A stretch of DNA of 64,000 bases from Bifidobacterium tsurumiense (GTDB taxonomy: Bacteria > Actinomycetota > Actinomycetes > Actinomycetales > Bifidobacteriaceae), in NCBI RefSeq assembly GCF_000741765.1, contig NZ_JGZU01000002.1, forward strand, positions 62,001 to 126,000. Direction: 5' to 3'. Both the position numbers and the translations under genes were made by a program. Positions 49,835-59,184 of this stretch are shown piece by piece. Numbering within the stretch: the first letter of the stretch is position 1; each line of letters begins with the position of its first letter. The notes beneath the pieces were generated by a model that saw nothing but the letters and a program-made list of their open reading frames with translations, searched no databases and was not told the origin of the DNA.

Positions 49835-51913
49835 TTACCAGATGCGGACTCGATCAGCTGGTTCAAGCCAAAGCGCATTGCTCGATTCCACCTTGAATGC
49901 ACGGTAGAACAAGTCCACATTGCGCACAATGCCATTGGTACGGCATTCTGCGGGGGAGTGAGGGTCGATCTGCAGATATTGCTCGGCAAGTTCGTCGCGG
50001 TTCTTGGAGCGCCAGATTGATGCGTAGCTTAAGAAGAAGCGTTGCAAGCCGGTGAAACCGTCAATCACAGGAGCCTTATCCAATGCAGCGATAATGGCTT
50101 TGTCGGATGCGTCTCGTTCGATACCCTCCCGATCCTGAATGGAGAAGGCATAGGCTTTCAACGCGATATTCACACCGCCCAGATCGCCGATATTCTCTCC
50201 AATGGTCAATGCGCCGTTCACATGCGGAGCTTTGGAAAGATCGTCTGCGTATTTTTCGGCAAGTTGCGTGGGCACGAAAGCATTGTATTGCTCGATAAGG
50301 GCTTTGGTGCGTTCTTCGAAGTGCTGCTTGTCCTCGGCGGTCCACCAATCATGCAATTTGCCATCGCCGTCGTATTGGCTGCCCTGATCGTCAAAGCCGT
50401 GGCCGATTTCATGTCCGATAACGGCGCCAATACCGCCATAATTTGCAGCATCCTCGGCTTCCGGGTCGAAGAATGGAGGCTGCAAAATGGCCGCAGGGAA
50501 CACAATGACATTCATTGTCGGCTCATAGTAGGCGTTCACGGTTTGCGGATTCATAAGCCATTCGTCTTTGTCGACCGGATTGCCAGCCTTGGCGAGCTGA
50601 TATCCGGATTCATAGAGAGAAGCGGCTTTCATATTGGTCACAAGACCGGCATTTTCATGCACATCCAGTGCATCATAATTGCGCCAGTGGTTGGTGTAGC
50701 CGATTTTTGGAGTGAACTTTGACAGCTTCTCCAAGGCTTTGGCTTTGGTGTCCTCGCCTAGCCAATCGCTGTGGGTGATGGATTCGCGATATGCCCCGAT
50801 AAGATTGGCGACCAATTCCTCCATGCGCTGCTTGGATGTTTCGGGGAAATGCAGACGCACATATTCACGTCCGACATCTTCGCCGCACACGCCATTGACC
50901 AGTGAAACGCCGCGCTTCCAACGCTCTCGCTGTTCCTTGGTCCCTGACAGCACCTTGCCATAGAAGTCGAAATTCGTCTTATCAAAGTCACGGCTCAGCA
51001 TCGAAGCGTATTCGATGATGGTGTGTACGCGAGCCCACAGCTTCAAATCATCCAGATCTGTGGCATTCCAGAACGAATCCAAGCCGGAAAGGAAGCTGGG
51101 CTCATGCACGATCGTTCGTTGCAGAGCAGCTGACAAATCGACAGGCTGAGGCTGCGCGGCAGGCGTCGCGTCATATGCATTCTGCCATGCCTGCACCCAA
51201 GCCTGGATGTCCATATGGGAGAGCGTCGAGGAAAGTGTTGCGAAATCAGTGGGATTATAGGTCTTCTGCGAGTCGCGAGTTGCCACATTATCCCAATGAT
51301 GTGAAGCGATTCCGGTTTCGACGTCAAGGAAGCGCTGAGCTTGTTCTTCGGTGTTTGCCTCATCGCCATAGCCAGCCAAGCGAAGCTGCTTCGCCACCAT
51401 GACCTTGTATTGTTCGCGGATCTGCTCATAATGGTCTTCGCGGTAATATGCCTCATCTGGCAGGCCCAAACCACCTTGCTCAATATGAACGATATTGGTA
51501 TCGGGATCACCTGGGTCACCATAGATACCGATACCGAATAGATCAGGGCCACCTAGAGGATTGAGCGAGCCCAAAACCGAAATCAGCTCATGCTTGTCGT
51601 GTGACTTATCGATGGCGTGCAAATCGTCTTGAATCGGTGTGATTCCAGCTTGTTGCACGGCTTCTGTGTCGCAGAAGGACCGATACAAAGCCCGGGCTTT
51701 GGTGGCTGGGCTGTCGTCATCCTCGAGAATGTCGCGCACTTGTTGTTCGGCATCTTCGGCCAGCTTATCGAATGATCCATATCGCGAACGATCGTCAGGC
51801 AGGCGATAGGTGTCAATCCAAGGGCCGTTGACAAAGCGGAAGAGGTCATCGCCAGGTTTGATGACAGAAGAGAAAGAGGCCGGGTCAATCCCGGAAATCA
51901 TCGCTGTACTCAT
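49835..51913 (-). CDS. pepO: M13 family zinc endopeptidase
   Basis: Neprilysin-like metallopeptidase of 692 residues. The zinc site is VIGHEIGHGFDDQG (HExxH) near residue 530, the third ligand is in GENIGDLGGVNIA, and NAYYEPTMNVIVFPAAIL is the substrate-binding NAYY block. There is no signal peptide, so it is an intracellular oligopeptidase that degrades imported peptides. Length and N-terminus (PGDDLFRFVNGPWIDTY) are normal. It is transcribed opposite to its neighbours as a single gene. Confidence 0.95.
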   Translation of the reverse strand: MSTAMISGIDPASFSSVIKPGDDLFRFVNGPWIDTYRLPDDRSRYGSFDKLAEDAEQQVRDILEDDDSPATKARALYRSFCDTEAVQQAGITPIQDDLHAIDKSHDKHELISVLGSLNPLGGPDLFGIGIYGDPGDPDTNIVHIEQGGLGLPDEAYYREDHYEQIREQYKVMVAKQLRLAGYGDEANTEEQAQRFLDVETGIASHHWDNVATRDSQKTYNPTDFATLSSTLSHMDIQAWVQAWQNAYDATPAAQPQPVDLSAALQRTIVHEPSFLSGLDSFWNATDLDDLKLWARVHTIIEYASMLSRDFDKTNFDFYGKVLSGTKEQRERWKRGVSLVNGVCGEDVGREYVRLHFPETSKQRMEELVANLIGAYRESITHSDWLGEDTKAKALEKLSKFTPKIGYTNHWRNYDALDVHENAGLVTNMKAASLYESGYQLAKAGNPVDKDEWLMNPQTVNAYYEPTMNVIVFPAAILQPPFFDPEAEDAANYGGIGAVIGHEIGHGFDDQGSQYDGDGKLHDWWTAEDKQHFEERTKALIEQYNAFVPTQLAEKYADDLSKAPHVNGALTIGENIGDLGGVNIALKAYAFSIQDREGIERDASDKAIIAALDKAPVIDGFTGLQRFFLSYASIWRSKNRDELAEQYLQIDPHSPAECRTNGIVRNVDLFYRAFKVESSNALWLEPADRVRIW

Positions 51914-52783
51914 GGTCCCACACTAGCTATCTTCTGTGACAATGCCGGTGATGGACACCGTTGTATGTGGCTGGTGGCGACAACTGGGCAAGGCGCATCA
52001 AATGCATTGATTCGCAATCGTTCTCGGCTGTGAAGAATGGAGAGCGATGTGCTGACAGGGCTGATGGCGAGTTGTAGACAGAGTGGAAGGTGAAGTTGCC
52101 GCCAGTATGGCTTGTAGCAGAGCGCGTGGTTGTCTGATGTGGTGGGAGCGGAACGTGAGTTGTCGACAATATGGCGTGTGGGTTGCCTGCGCAGTAAGGG
52201 GGGGGAGGCAAGCTCCCCTCACATAGACGGTAGGTTTCGAAAAGTGGAGATGGTTGCCGACGATGGTGAGGGTCGCCTGCGCAGTAGGGGGGGCAATCTC
52301 CCTTCATAATGGAAGGTGGGTTTCGAAAAGTGGAAGGGTCGCTGACGATAGTGAGAATTCCCGACGATGGAAAGGGTTGCCGACGATGGTGAGGGCGGTT
52401 TACTGACACAGTGGATGGTGGATTCGTGGCAGAGTCGAGAGTGGTTTTCGACAGCTCGGAAGGCGGTTGTCGGAAGTGCAGATGGCAAGATCCTCACAGA
52501 GAAAGGGTGGTTGTCGGTCATGCGGAAGATGGGATGGGTGAACAGTGGGGGGAGGAAAAAGAGAAACTGCTTGCAGTTTGGAGGACGAGCCGCCCACAGT
52601 ACGGAGAACGAAGTGCCAACTGAGTTGAGCGCAAGCAGTCAACGAGACCGAAGATGTGAGCAACCTAACGAGCCTAATCCATAAAGCGCAGTGGTTTTCA
52701 GTCCCGAGTGGACCGCTGCCAATTACAATGAAATAGTTACGAATAATCACAGATGGTTCAAGATCACGAATGGAGGGAGTGAT
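51914..52783. repeat. 870-base spacer with G-rich imperfect duplication
   Basis: No gene is supported. Two related blocks begin with GCCTGCGCAGTA at 52185 and 52275, run through a G run (eight and seven G) and contain GTTTCGAAAAGTGG at 52234 and 52320. Around them, words such as GACGATGGTGAGGG recur several times. The last 60 bases hold the ribosome site of the DUF308 gene. Confidence 0.6.
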
Positions 52784-53515
52784 ATGACCGATCCAAATAA
52801 TCCGGATATGACCGGGCGTTCATATAACGACAACGAGCAGCCGTCCAATCAAGGAGGACAGCAGGCCAACGACAATGGTTCGCCTTATGGACCTTTTGCC
52901 AGCAATCCACAAGGAGCTCCCAACGGCAACCCATATGCTTGGCAGAACGACCCATTCAAACTGGCAGCGGAACAATTGACTAACCGAGCCAAGAATGCAG
53001 TGCGCATGTCTTATGGCGTCATTGGTGCGGCAGCGTTGATTTTTGGCATTATCGTGCTGTTCTGGCCAGGTGCCACATTAGCCGTGATCGCCGCGGCATT
53101 CGGCATTTACTTTGTTATTTCCGGCATAATCCGTATTGTCAGCGCCATCGTTGAGCTGGGTCTGCCGGCAGGATGGCGAGTGCTTGATATCTTGGTCGGT
53201 GTTTTGCTTACTGTGGGCGGCATTGTGGTATTGAAAAATGCCGCAGTATCAGGGCAAACCCTAGCGATTGTCGCTGCCTTGACCATCGGAATCGGATGGA
53301 TCGCTGAAGGAATTATGGCCTTGGTCGAGACTTGGCGTTTGCCGCAATCCGGGTGGGCTATATTCCAAGGTGTTATTTCCATAATCGCCGGTGTCGTCGT
53401 GCTGATCGCACCATTGAGCTCCACTATTTGGATGATTATCTTCGGTGGTGCAGCACTGGTCGTCATCGGTATCACCATGTTGATCCGTGCATTCACCTTC
53501 GGCAAGGTTCGCTGA
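52784..53515 (+). CDS. DUF308 (HdeD-like) membrane protein
   Basis: Protein of 243 residues. A hydrophilic, Asn/Gln/Gly-rich N-terminus of about 65 residues precedes six membrane helices (VIGAAALIFGIIVLFWPG, then repeats of the same pattern), which are two rounds of the DUF308 repeat. E. coli HdeD, a relative, is linked to acid tolerance, but the biochemical role is unknown. ATG 52784 follows GGAGGGAG. A strong hairpin follows. Confidence 0.85.
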   Translation: MTDPNNPDMTGRSYNDNEQPSNQGGQQANDNGSPYGPFASNPQGAPNGNPYAWQNDPFKLAAEQLTNRAKNAVRMSYGVIGAAALIFGIIVLFWPGATLAVIAAAFGIYFVISGIIRIVSAIVELGLPAGWRVLDILVGVLLTVGGIVVLKNAAVSGQTLAIVAALTIGIGWIAEGIMALVETWRLPQSGWAIFQGVISIIAGVVVLIAPLSSTIWMIIFGGAALVVIGITMLIRAFTFGKVR

Positions 53516-53561
53516 ACTGCATAAACGGCAGAGCTTCCAGATTTCATAAAGAATTCAACAA

Positions 53562-53600
53562 GCAGGCCGGCATTCGATATATATTCGAGTGCCGGCCTGC
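53562..53600 (+). terminator. Hairpin after the DUF308 gene
   Basis: GCAGGCCGGCA (53562-53572) pairs perfectly with TGCCGGCCTGC (53590-53600) with a 17-base loop, itself partly self-complementary. No T run. Confidence 0.7.
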
Positions 53601-53762
53601 CCGATGGTGGACAATACCCTAATAATCCAATACCCCAATATCCCCGAAACAGAGCGCAAGCGCATTTGGGTTCCCAGAGTCACTCGTCCGTGAGTTCGAG
53701 CACCGATAACACAGACATCGAAGCCGAGTCATGATGTTAGGCGCTCGAAGTAGGGTGGGAGC

Positions 53763-54539
53763 ATGATCGAACTGAAAACAAAGGCTGAAATCGAGGCGAT
53801 GAAGCCAGCTGGGCGCTTCGTCGGTAGCATTCTTAAAGAACTGAAAGAGATGACAAAGGTTGGCACAAATCTGCTGGAAATCGACGACTTTGTGCGACGT
53901 CAAATCGAATCCCGAAAAGGGGCGGAATCCTGCTATGTGGATTATGCGCCTGATTTCGGAACCGGTCCTTTTGCACATTACATCTGCACTTCGGTAAATG
54001 ACGCCGTGCTGCACGGTGTGCCGTATGATTATGCACTCAAGGACGGAGACTTGGTCAGCCTTGACTTGGCAATCAGCGTTGACGGTTGGGTTGGAGATTC
54101 CGCTATCAGTTTTGTGGTGGGAAAGCAGCAGGATCCTGAAGACCTGCGACTGATCAAGTGCACCGAAGAAGCGCTGGAAGCAGGTATTGCCAAGGCTCAG
54201 CCAGGCAATCGTCTAGGGGATATTTCCGCAGCCATCGGCGAAGTGGCTCATTCGTATGGTTACCCGATCAATCTGGAATTCGGTGGACACGGCGTCGGTC
54301 ATATTATGCATGGAGACCCGCATGTGCCTAATGATGGTCGCGCAAACCATGGCTACCGGCTGCGTCCAGGTCTGGTTATTGCCATCGAACCTTGGTTCTT
54401 GAAGACCACCGACGAAATCTATCAGGATCAGAAGGACGGGTGGACCTTGCGTTCTTCGGACGGTTCCCGTGGCGCTCATACCGAGCACACCATCGCGATT
54501 ACCGAAAACGGCCCTGAGATTTTGACGGTGCGCGAGTAA
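53763..54539 (+). CDS. map: Methionine aminopeptidase, type I
   Basis: Protein of 258 residues that removes the initiator Met from nascent proteins. The five metal ligands are present: Asp in LVSLDLAI, Asp in WVGDSAIS, His in GHGVGHIMH, Glu in VIAIEPW, Glu in AHTEHTIAIT. The upstream His in DAVLHGVP is also there. ATG 53763 follows GGTGGGAGC. The insertion LKTTDEIYQDQKDGWTLRS is usual in Actinobacteria. Confidence 0.96.
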   Translation: MIELKTKAEIEAMKPAGRFVGSILKELKEMTKVGTNLLEIDDFVRRQIESRKGAESCYVDYAPDFGTGPFAHYICTSVNDAVLHGVPYDYALKDGDLVSLDLAISVDGWVGDSAISFVVGKQQDPEDLRLIKCTEEALEAGIAKAQPGNRLGDISAAIGEVAHSYGYPINLEFGGHGVGHIMHGDPHVPNDGRANHGYRLRPGLVIAIEPWFLKTTDEIYQDQKDGWTLRSSDGSRGAHTEHTIAITENGPEILTVRE

Positions 54540-54857
54540 ATACCGAGTTCCATATACACATAGGCAAACGTGGCCAATGCATATGGAATCGTCGAATAAT
54601 TTGCAATACGAGAACACATTATGCAGCGTGAATAACGCAATCCTGCATGTCACTGCATAAGACGATTGGTGCCGGGGTGCGATTTCATCTGTTAGGATGA
54701 GCGCACTCCGGCACTTGCATATGTGCTGATAACAACTACTGACAGTCCTTCATTGCCGTAGTGAAAAGGGAGCGGTTACTCGCTCGCTTCGATCCATGAG
54801 TTGTCACATCGTATTGTGCAGGAGTCTAGTCTATGCCTAACGGGAGGGATGCGACCT

Positions 54858-56150
54858 ATGGAGATGGCTCAGCTCAGTGTTGACGAGAATGAATACAGCC
54901 TGCCGGTTGTGGAGGCGACCGAGGGTCCAGACGGCATTATGGTGTCTTCTTTGCGCAATGACGGATGGGTCACCTTGGATCCTGGATTTTTGACAACCGC
55001 TCAATGCGAATCCAAGATCACCTACATTGACGGCAAGCGATCCATTCTGCGATATCGAGGCTATCCCATAGAACAGCTGTGCGAGCAATCTGATTTCCTC
55101 GAGGTGGCATGGCTGCTGCGTCATGGTGAATTGCCGACACAGGAACAATTTGACAAGTTCTGTGCGGATCTCAATCACCGCACCATGGTCGGTGAGGATT
55201 TCCGGACGTTTATGGGGTCGTTCCCCAGAACCGCCCACCCCATGAGCATGATGGCATCGGCCATCAACGCCCTTGCGACTTTTTATCCTGATACCACGGA
55301 TGTCAACGATTCGGATCAATTGGATGAAGCCGCAACCATTATCATGGCCAAGGCACGCACCATCGTGAGCTATATTTTCCGCCGTCGCAGGGATGAGCCG
55401 ATGCTGTATCCTGACTATTCGCGCGGCTACGTTGATGATTTCCTGCGGATGTGCTTTGCCGTGCCATACGAGCCTTTTGAAACCGATCCTCTGTATGTGC
55501 ACGCCCTGGGACGCCTGCTGATTATTCATGCCGATCATGAACAGAATTGTTCGACTTCGGTGGTGCGCATTGCAGGCAGCGCCCATGCCAATTTGTATTC
55601 CGCCATATCTGCAGGCATTAACGCGCTATCCGGGCCATTGCATGGTGGCGCCAATGAGGCTGTGCTCAGGCAATTGAAGGCTATTCGTGATTCCGGCAAA
55701 TCCGTGCGCGAATTCGTTGAATGGTCCAAAGACAATGGAAAGCGAATTTCCGGACTCGGTCACCGCCTCTATAAGTCATATGATCCACGTGCGGCGATTG
55801 CCCGCCAGTATTTGGAAAAGATTATGAGCCGTGCGGACACCTTGAAGCTTTCTGCAGAAGAGCGTGCGCTATTCGATGTCGCCACTGAGCTGGAGCAGAT
55901 CGCATTGAGCGATGAATACTTTGTATCTCGCCATTTGTATCCGAATGTGGACTTCTATACAGGGCTTATTTATCGCGCCATTGGCTTCGATCCCGCCATG
56001 TTCACCACGCTTTTTGCATTGGGGCGCATACCGGGTTGGATAGCCCAATATCGCGAGCTATTGGCTGACCCAAACACGAAGATAGGCCGTCCAAGGCAGG
56101 TGTATGTCGGGGAGCCCAAGAGGGATTATGTGCCATTTGATGAGCGCTGA
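54858..56150 (+). CDS. gltA: Citrate synthase, type II
   Basis: Condenses oxaloacetate and acetyl-CoA to citrate. Protein of 430 residues, hexameric type. The N-terminal domain (DPGFLTTAQCESKITYIDG) and catalytic His regions SGPLHGGANEAVL and SGLGHRLYKSYDPRA are intact, as is the C-terminal NVDFYTGLIYRAIGFDP with the Asp. ATG 54858 is favoured: GGAGGG lies nine bases upstream, whereas ATG 54849 lies directly on it. Bifidobacteria have an incomplete citric acid cycle and use this for glutamate synthesis. Confidence 0.95.
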   Translation: MEMAQLSVDENEYSLPVVEATEGPDGIMVSSLRNDGWVTLDPGFLTTAQCESKITYIDGKRSILRYRGYPIEQLCEQSDFLEVAWLLRHGELPTQEQFDKFCADLNHRTMVGEDFRTFMGSFPRTAHPMSMMASAINALATFYPDTTDVNDSDQLDEAATIIMAKARTIVSYIFRRRRDEPMLYPDYSRGYVDDFLRMCFAVPYEPFETDPLYVHALGRLLIIHADHEQNCSTSVVRIAGSAHANLYSAISAGINALSGPLHGGANEAVLRQLKAIRDSGKSVREFVEWSKDNGKRISGLGHRLYKSYDPRAAIARQYLEKIMSRADTLKLSAEERALFDVATELEQIALSDEYFVSRHLYPNVDFYTGLIYRAIGFDPAMFTTLFALGRIPGWIAQYRELLADPNTKIGRPRQVYVGEPKRDYVPFDER

Positions 56151-56246
56151 GAGTCGATAAGAATTCGCCGTTAACAAGATAGAGAGTCTATAAGAATTCA
56201 GGGGAATTAGGAATTCAGCACGTAAATAAAGAGTCAATAAGAATTC
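56151..56246 (+). repeat. Three copies of GAGTCNATAAGAATTC
   Basis: The 16-base word occurs at 56151-56166, 56184-56199 and 56231-56246, differing only at one position (G, T, A). Between them GGAATTAGGAATTCAGCA is a partial copy. It follows the gltA stop directly. Confidence 0.8.
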
Positions 56247-56264
56247 AGCACCATAGATGAAATT

Positions 56265-56302
56265 TCAGGGGTGCCGCCAAGATCACGAGGCGACACCCCT
56301 GA
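56265..56302. terminator. Bidirectional hairpin between gltA and dapD
   Basis: TCAGGGGTG (56265-56273) pairs with CACCCCTGA (56294-56302), then CGCC with GGCG after a C/A mismatch; loop of ten. It lies between two convergent genes. Confidence 0.8.
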
Positions 56303-56329
56303 TATGCTATTGGATTATCGATTCTGAAA

Positions 56330-57319
56330 TCAGTTCTTATGCAATTGTTCATTGAGCTCGATGCCGGTTTTGCGATATCGCGCTTCAATGGCACCGCTTA
56401 CAGAATTTCGGATGAAAAGGATATTATCCTTGCCGCTGAGCTCGGCACCTTTGACGGTTTCATATGGTTGGCCCGCTGCTGCGCGCTGCTTGTCGATAAC
56501 CGTGATCTTCGTGCCGGCGGTGATATATAGACCGGCTTCCACCACGCAATTGTCTCCCAAAGAGATGCCGATACCGGCATTGGCACCCAGCAGGCTATGC
56601 TCTCCAATGGAATTTCGCAGCTTTCCACCGCCTGACAAAGTGCCCATAATCGAAGCGCCTCCGCCGACATCTGAACCGTTTCCGACGACAACGCCTTGGG
56701 ACACGCGTCCTTCAATCATGGATACGCCCAGCGTTCCCGCATTGAAATTCACGAATCCGGCATGCATAACCGTGGTTCCTTCGGCAAGATGGGCGCCGAG
56801 ACGAACACGATCCGCATCGCCGATGCGCACACCGGAAGGAATGACATAGTCCACCATGCGAGGGAATTTGTCAAGGCTCAGCACCTGCACTTCTGCACGG
56901 GGTGCCAGCGAAGGTCCGGAATGTGCGGCATTCATGACATCAAGCTTGCGTTGGTTGAAATTCTCAACGGCGAATGGACCGTAATTCGTCCATACGACGG
57001 TATTCAATGCGCCGAAGATACCATCAAGATTCATGGAATTCGGGGCAGCCAATCGCATGCTGAGCAGATGCAGACGCAGATAGGCATCAGCGGCATCTGT
57101 TATGGGGGAGTCCAAGTCGCTCACGGTAAACACCGGCTTACGACGCACACCGCGAGCGTCGGCTTGTGAATCGGCCAGTGCGCCGAAACCGTGTGAGGGT
57201 CGATCCGATTCTGCGGGCGCTTGTCCCACATGCAGTTCCGGATACCACACATCCAGGGTTTTGCCAGCCTCGTCAATACTGGACAAGCCCCAGCCCCACG
57301 CAGTACGTTGTTCGCTCAT
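56330..57319 (-). CDS. dapD: Tetrahydrodipicolinate N-succinyltransferase
   Basis: Protein of 329 residues of the lysine and diaminopimelate pathway; it adds succinyl from succinyl-CoA to tetrahydrodipicolinate. Actinobacterial DapD form: the N-terminal domain (TAWGWGLSSIDEAGKTLDVWYPEL) is followed from about residue 155 by a left-handed beta-helix with hexapeptide repeats (VRLGAHLAEGTTVMHAGFVNFNAG, then SMIEGRVSQGVVVGNGSDVGGG). Start 57319 follows AAGGAG; the nine-residue longer reading lacks support. Confidence 0.94.
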   Translation of the reverse strand: MSEQRTAWGWGLSSIDEAGKTLDVWYPELHVGQAPAESDRPSHGFGALADSQADARGVRRKPVFTVSDLDSPITDAADAYLRLHLLSMRLAAPNSMNLDGIFGALNTVVWTNYGPFAVENFNQRKLDVMNAAHSGPSLAPRAEVQVLSLDKFPRMVDYVIPSGVRIGDADRVRLGAHLAEGTTVMHAGFVNFNAGTLGVSMIEGRVSQGVVVGNGSDVGGGASIMGTLSGGGKLRNSIGEHSLLGANAGIGISLGDNCVVEAGLYITAGTKITVIDKQRAAAGQPYETVKGAELSGKDNILFIRNSVSGAIEARYRKTGIELNEQLHKN

Positions 57320-57495
57320 CTTTGCTCCTTGATCTGTCGTTGCCATGGACCGGCGTTAGGGACGGCCGCATGTATCGAAACCAACTCTACTCGGCGGCGA
57401 ATAACGTCAGCCGAGGTATCTCAAGGAATAGGGAATAATCCACGATCACACTTGCGGCAAGGTATGTGCGTTGGGTCAGCTTCCGCGGATCGTTA

Positions 57496-57657
57496 GATAT
57501 CTTGTGGGATATCAAGGCAGGAGATATCTCGCGGGATATCTAGACAGAAGATATCTTGTGGGATATCAAGGCAGGAGATATCTCGCGGGATATCTAGACA
57601 GAAGACATCTTGTGGGATATCAAGACAGAAGTTATCTTGTGAGGCATCAAGACAGGC
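57496..57657. repeat. Array of six 27-bp repeats
   Basis: Units start at 57496, 57523, 57550, 57577, 57604 and 57631. They alternate between a GATATCTTGTGGGATATCAAG form and a GATATCTCGCGGGATATCTAG form in the first four copies; the last two are degenerate. Each unit holds two GATATC palindromes, about ten bases apart. The length, a multiple of three, leaves a 72-codon frame open, but no ribosome site is seen. Confidence 0.9.
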
Positions 57658-57718
57658 AACTGCACTCGCTCCGGAATAATGCCCAATAACCCTGAATAAC
57701 CCAAATCCTATGCATTGC

Positions 57719-57724
57719 GTACAA
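57719..57724 (+). promoter_or_regulatory. Candidate -10 box for the small membrane protein gene
   Basis: TACAAT lies ten bases before the GTG start at 57734, so the transcript would begin at or near the start codon (leaderless). No clear -35. Confidence 0.4.
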
Positions 57725-57733
57725 TGTCAAGCC

Positions 57734-57865
57734 GTGAGTGACTATCAAGACAAGCGCAGACAGCGCGAGCGCCGCCGTCGCAATATCATGCGAATCGTAG
57801 CGGGCGCCATCGCCGCTGCCATGCTGCTCAGCATAGTCATTCCCGCAATCTATGCGGGTCTTTGA
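57734..57865 (+). CDS. Small basic single-span membrane protein, 43 residues
   Basis: GTG start, then SDYQDKRRQRERRRRN, a very basic head; a single hydrophobic helix MRIVAGAIAAAMLLSIVIPA follows and the protein ends IYAGL. Arg residues on one side predict the head inside the cell. It sits between dapD (opposite strand) and prfB. The clean basic-head and helix pattern and codon usage support a real gene. Function is unknown. Confidence 0.65.
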   Translation: MSDYQDKRRQRERRRRNIMRIVAGAIAAAMLLSIVIPAIYAGL

Positions 57866-58005
57866 CGTAGGCGTCGGTTCGACTCCGGCAAGATCCAGAC
57901 CACATGGTCATCATGCCGAAGTGTGCCGCCATGGGCTTGTGCAAGCCCTGTTAACAGGCGGTCAAGATGTGATAATTCGACGAAGCAATATGTATGGTGG
58001 TAATG

Positions 58006-59136
58006 ATGGCTGAATTTGATTTTTCTCAGGCGCTCGCTGATGCGAATGCCAAGTACGAGTCCATTTCCAAAGCGTTGGATATGGACCGCATGCTCAATGA
58101 TATTAAGGAGCTCGAGCAGGAGGCTTCCGCGCCGGGATTGTGGGACGATCCTGAGAATGCGCAGAAGGTGACGAGCAAGCTTTCTGCAGTGCAGGCGCAG
58201 GTGCGCCGTCTTCGTTCCGCTCAACAGCGCATCGAAGATGTGGACACATTGATTGAGCTTGGGCGCGAGGAAAATGACGCCGATAGCCTCAATGAGGCGG
58301 AGCAGGAGCTGGTATCCATCCAGCAGGATCTTGACGATATGGAAATCCAGACCTTGCTTGATGGCGAATATGATGAGCGAGCGGCAGTGGTCACCATCCG
58401 TTCGGGTGCCGGCGGCATCGATGCCGCTGATTTCGCCCAAATGCTGCTGCGCATGTATTTGCGCTGGGCTGAGCGCAACGGATTCAAAACCAAGATGATG
58501 GATACCTCGTATGCCGAAGAGGCGGGTATCAAGTCGGCGACATTCCAGGTGGACGCAGAATATGCATATGGTCGCCTTTCCGTCGAGGGCGGCACCCATC
58601 GCTTGGTGCGTATTTCCCCCTTCGATAACCAGGGTCGCCGTCAGACCAGTTTCGCGGCGGTGGAAGTCATTCCTCTGGTTGAGGACACCGATCATATCGA
58701 TATCCCTGATTCGGATATCCGCGTTGATACGTTCCAGGCATCCGGTCCTGGCGGACAGGGTGTGAACACCACATATTCCGCAGTGCGCATAACCCACTTG
58801 CCCACCGGTTTGGTGGTTTCCATGCAGGATGAGCGCTCGCAGATCCAGAATCGCGCAGCCGCCATGTCCGTTTTGCAATCGCGTTTGCTGGTGCTCAAGC
58901 ATGCTGAAGAGGCCCAGAAGAAAAAGGAGCTTGCCGGTGATATCAAGGCGAGCTGGGGCGATCAGATGCGTTCGTATGTGCTCCATCCATATCAGATGGT
59001 CAAGGATCTGCGAACCGGATACGAGACTTCGCAAACCCAGGCGGTATTCGATGGCGATATCGACGCGTTCATCGAGGCTGGCATTCGTTGGCGTCATGAA
59101 GAGAGACGCAAGGCTGAATCGCAGGATGAGGCATAA
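58006..59136 (+). CDS. prfB: Peptide chain release factor 2
   Basis: Protein of 376 residues that reads UGA and UAA. The RF2 specificity motif SPF occurs in [11 protein letters not shown] near residue 204; GGQ in [15 protein letters not shown] near 248. There is no in-frame TGA near codon 25, so the programmed frameshift of many bacteria is absent, as in Actinobacteria. ATG 58006 ([10 protein letters not shown]) is the natural start; ATG 57994 and 58003 lie just upstream in frame. ftsE follows 48 bases on. Confidence 0.95.
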   Translation: MAEFDFSQALADANAKYESISKALDMDRMLNDIKELEQEASAPGLWDDPENAQKVTSKLSAVQAQVRRLRSAQQRIEDVDTLIELGREENDADSLNEAEQELVSIQQDLDDMEIQTLLDGEYDERAAVVTIRSGAGGIDAADFAQMLLRMYLRWAERNGFKTKMMDTSYAEEAGIKSATFQVDAEYAYGRLSVEGGTHRLVRISPFDNQGRRQTSFAAVEVIPLVEDTDHIDIPDSDIRVDTFQASGPGGQGVNTTYSAVRITHLPTGLVVSMQDERSQIQNRAAAMSVLQSRLLVLKHAEEAQKKKELAGDIKASWGDQMRSYVLHPYQMVKDLRTGYETSQTQAVFDGDIDAFIEAGIRWRHEERRKAESQDEA

Positions 59137-59184
59137 TCGGAACAAGGCCTTGAGCCGTGATTCCGAATACAGTAAGGATCGCAG

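Noticed and set aside
57496..57657. CRISPR array
   Set aside because: Units are directly adjacent with no unique spacers, and no cas gene is near.
57471..57689. Frame encoding a nine-residue repeat peptide (YLVGYQGRR)
   Set aside because: Arises from the 27-bp DNA repeats; no ribosome site or signal, so treated as a DNA array.
58006..58110. Programmed frameshift in prfB
   Set aside because: No in-frame TGA or slippery CTTTGA is present; the frame is continuous.
57850..59145. 431-codon minus-strand frame over prfB
   Set aside because: Antisense shadow of prfB with no ribosome site or recognisable domains.
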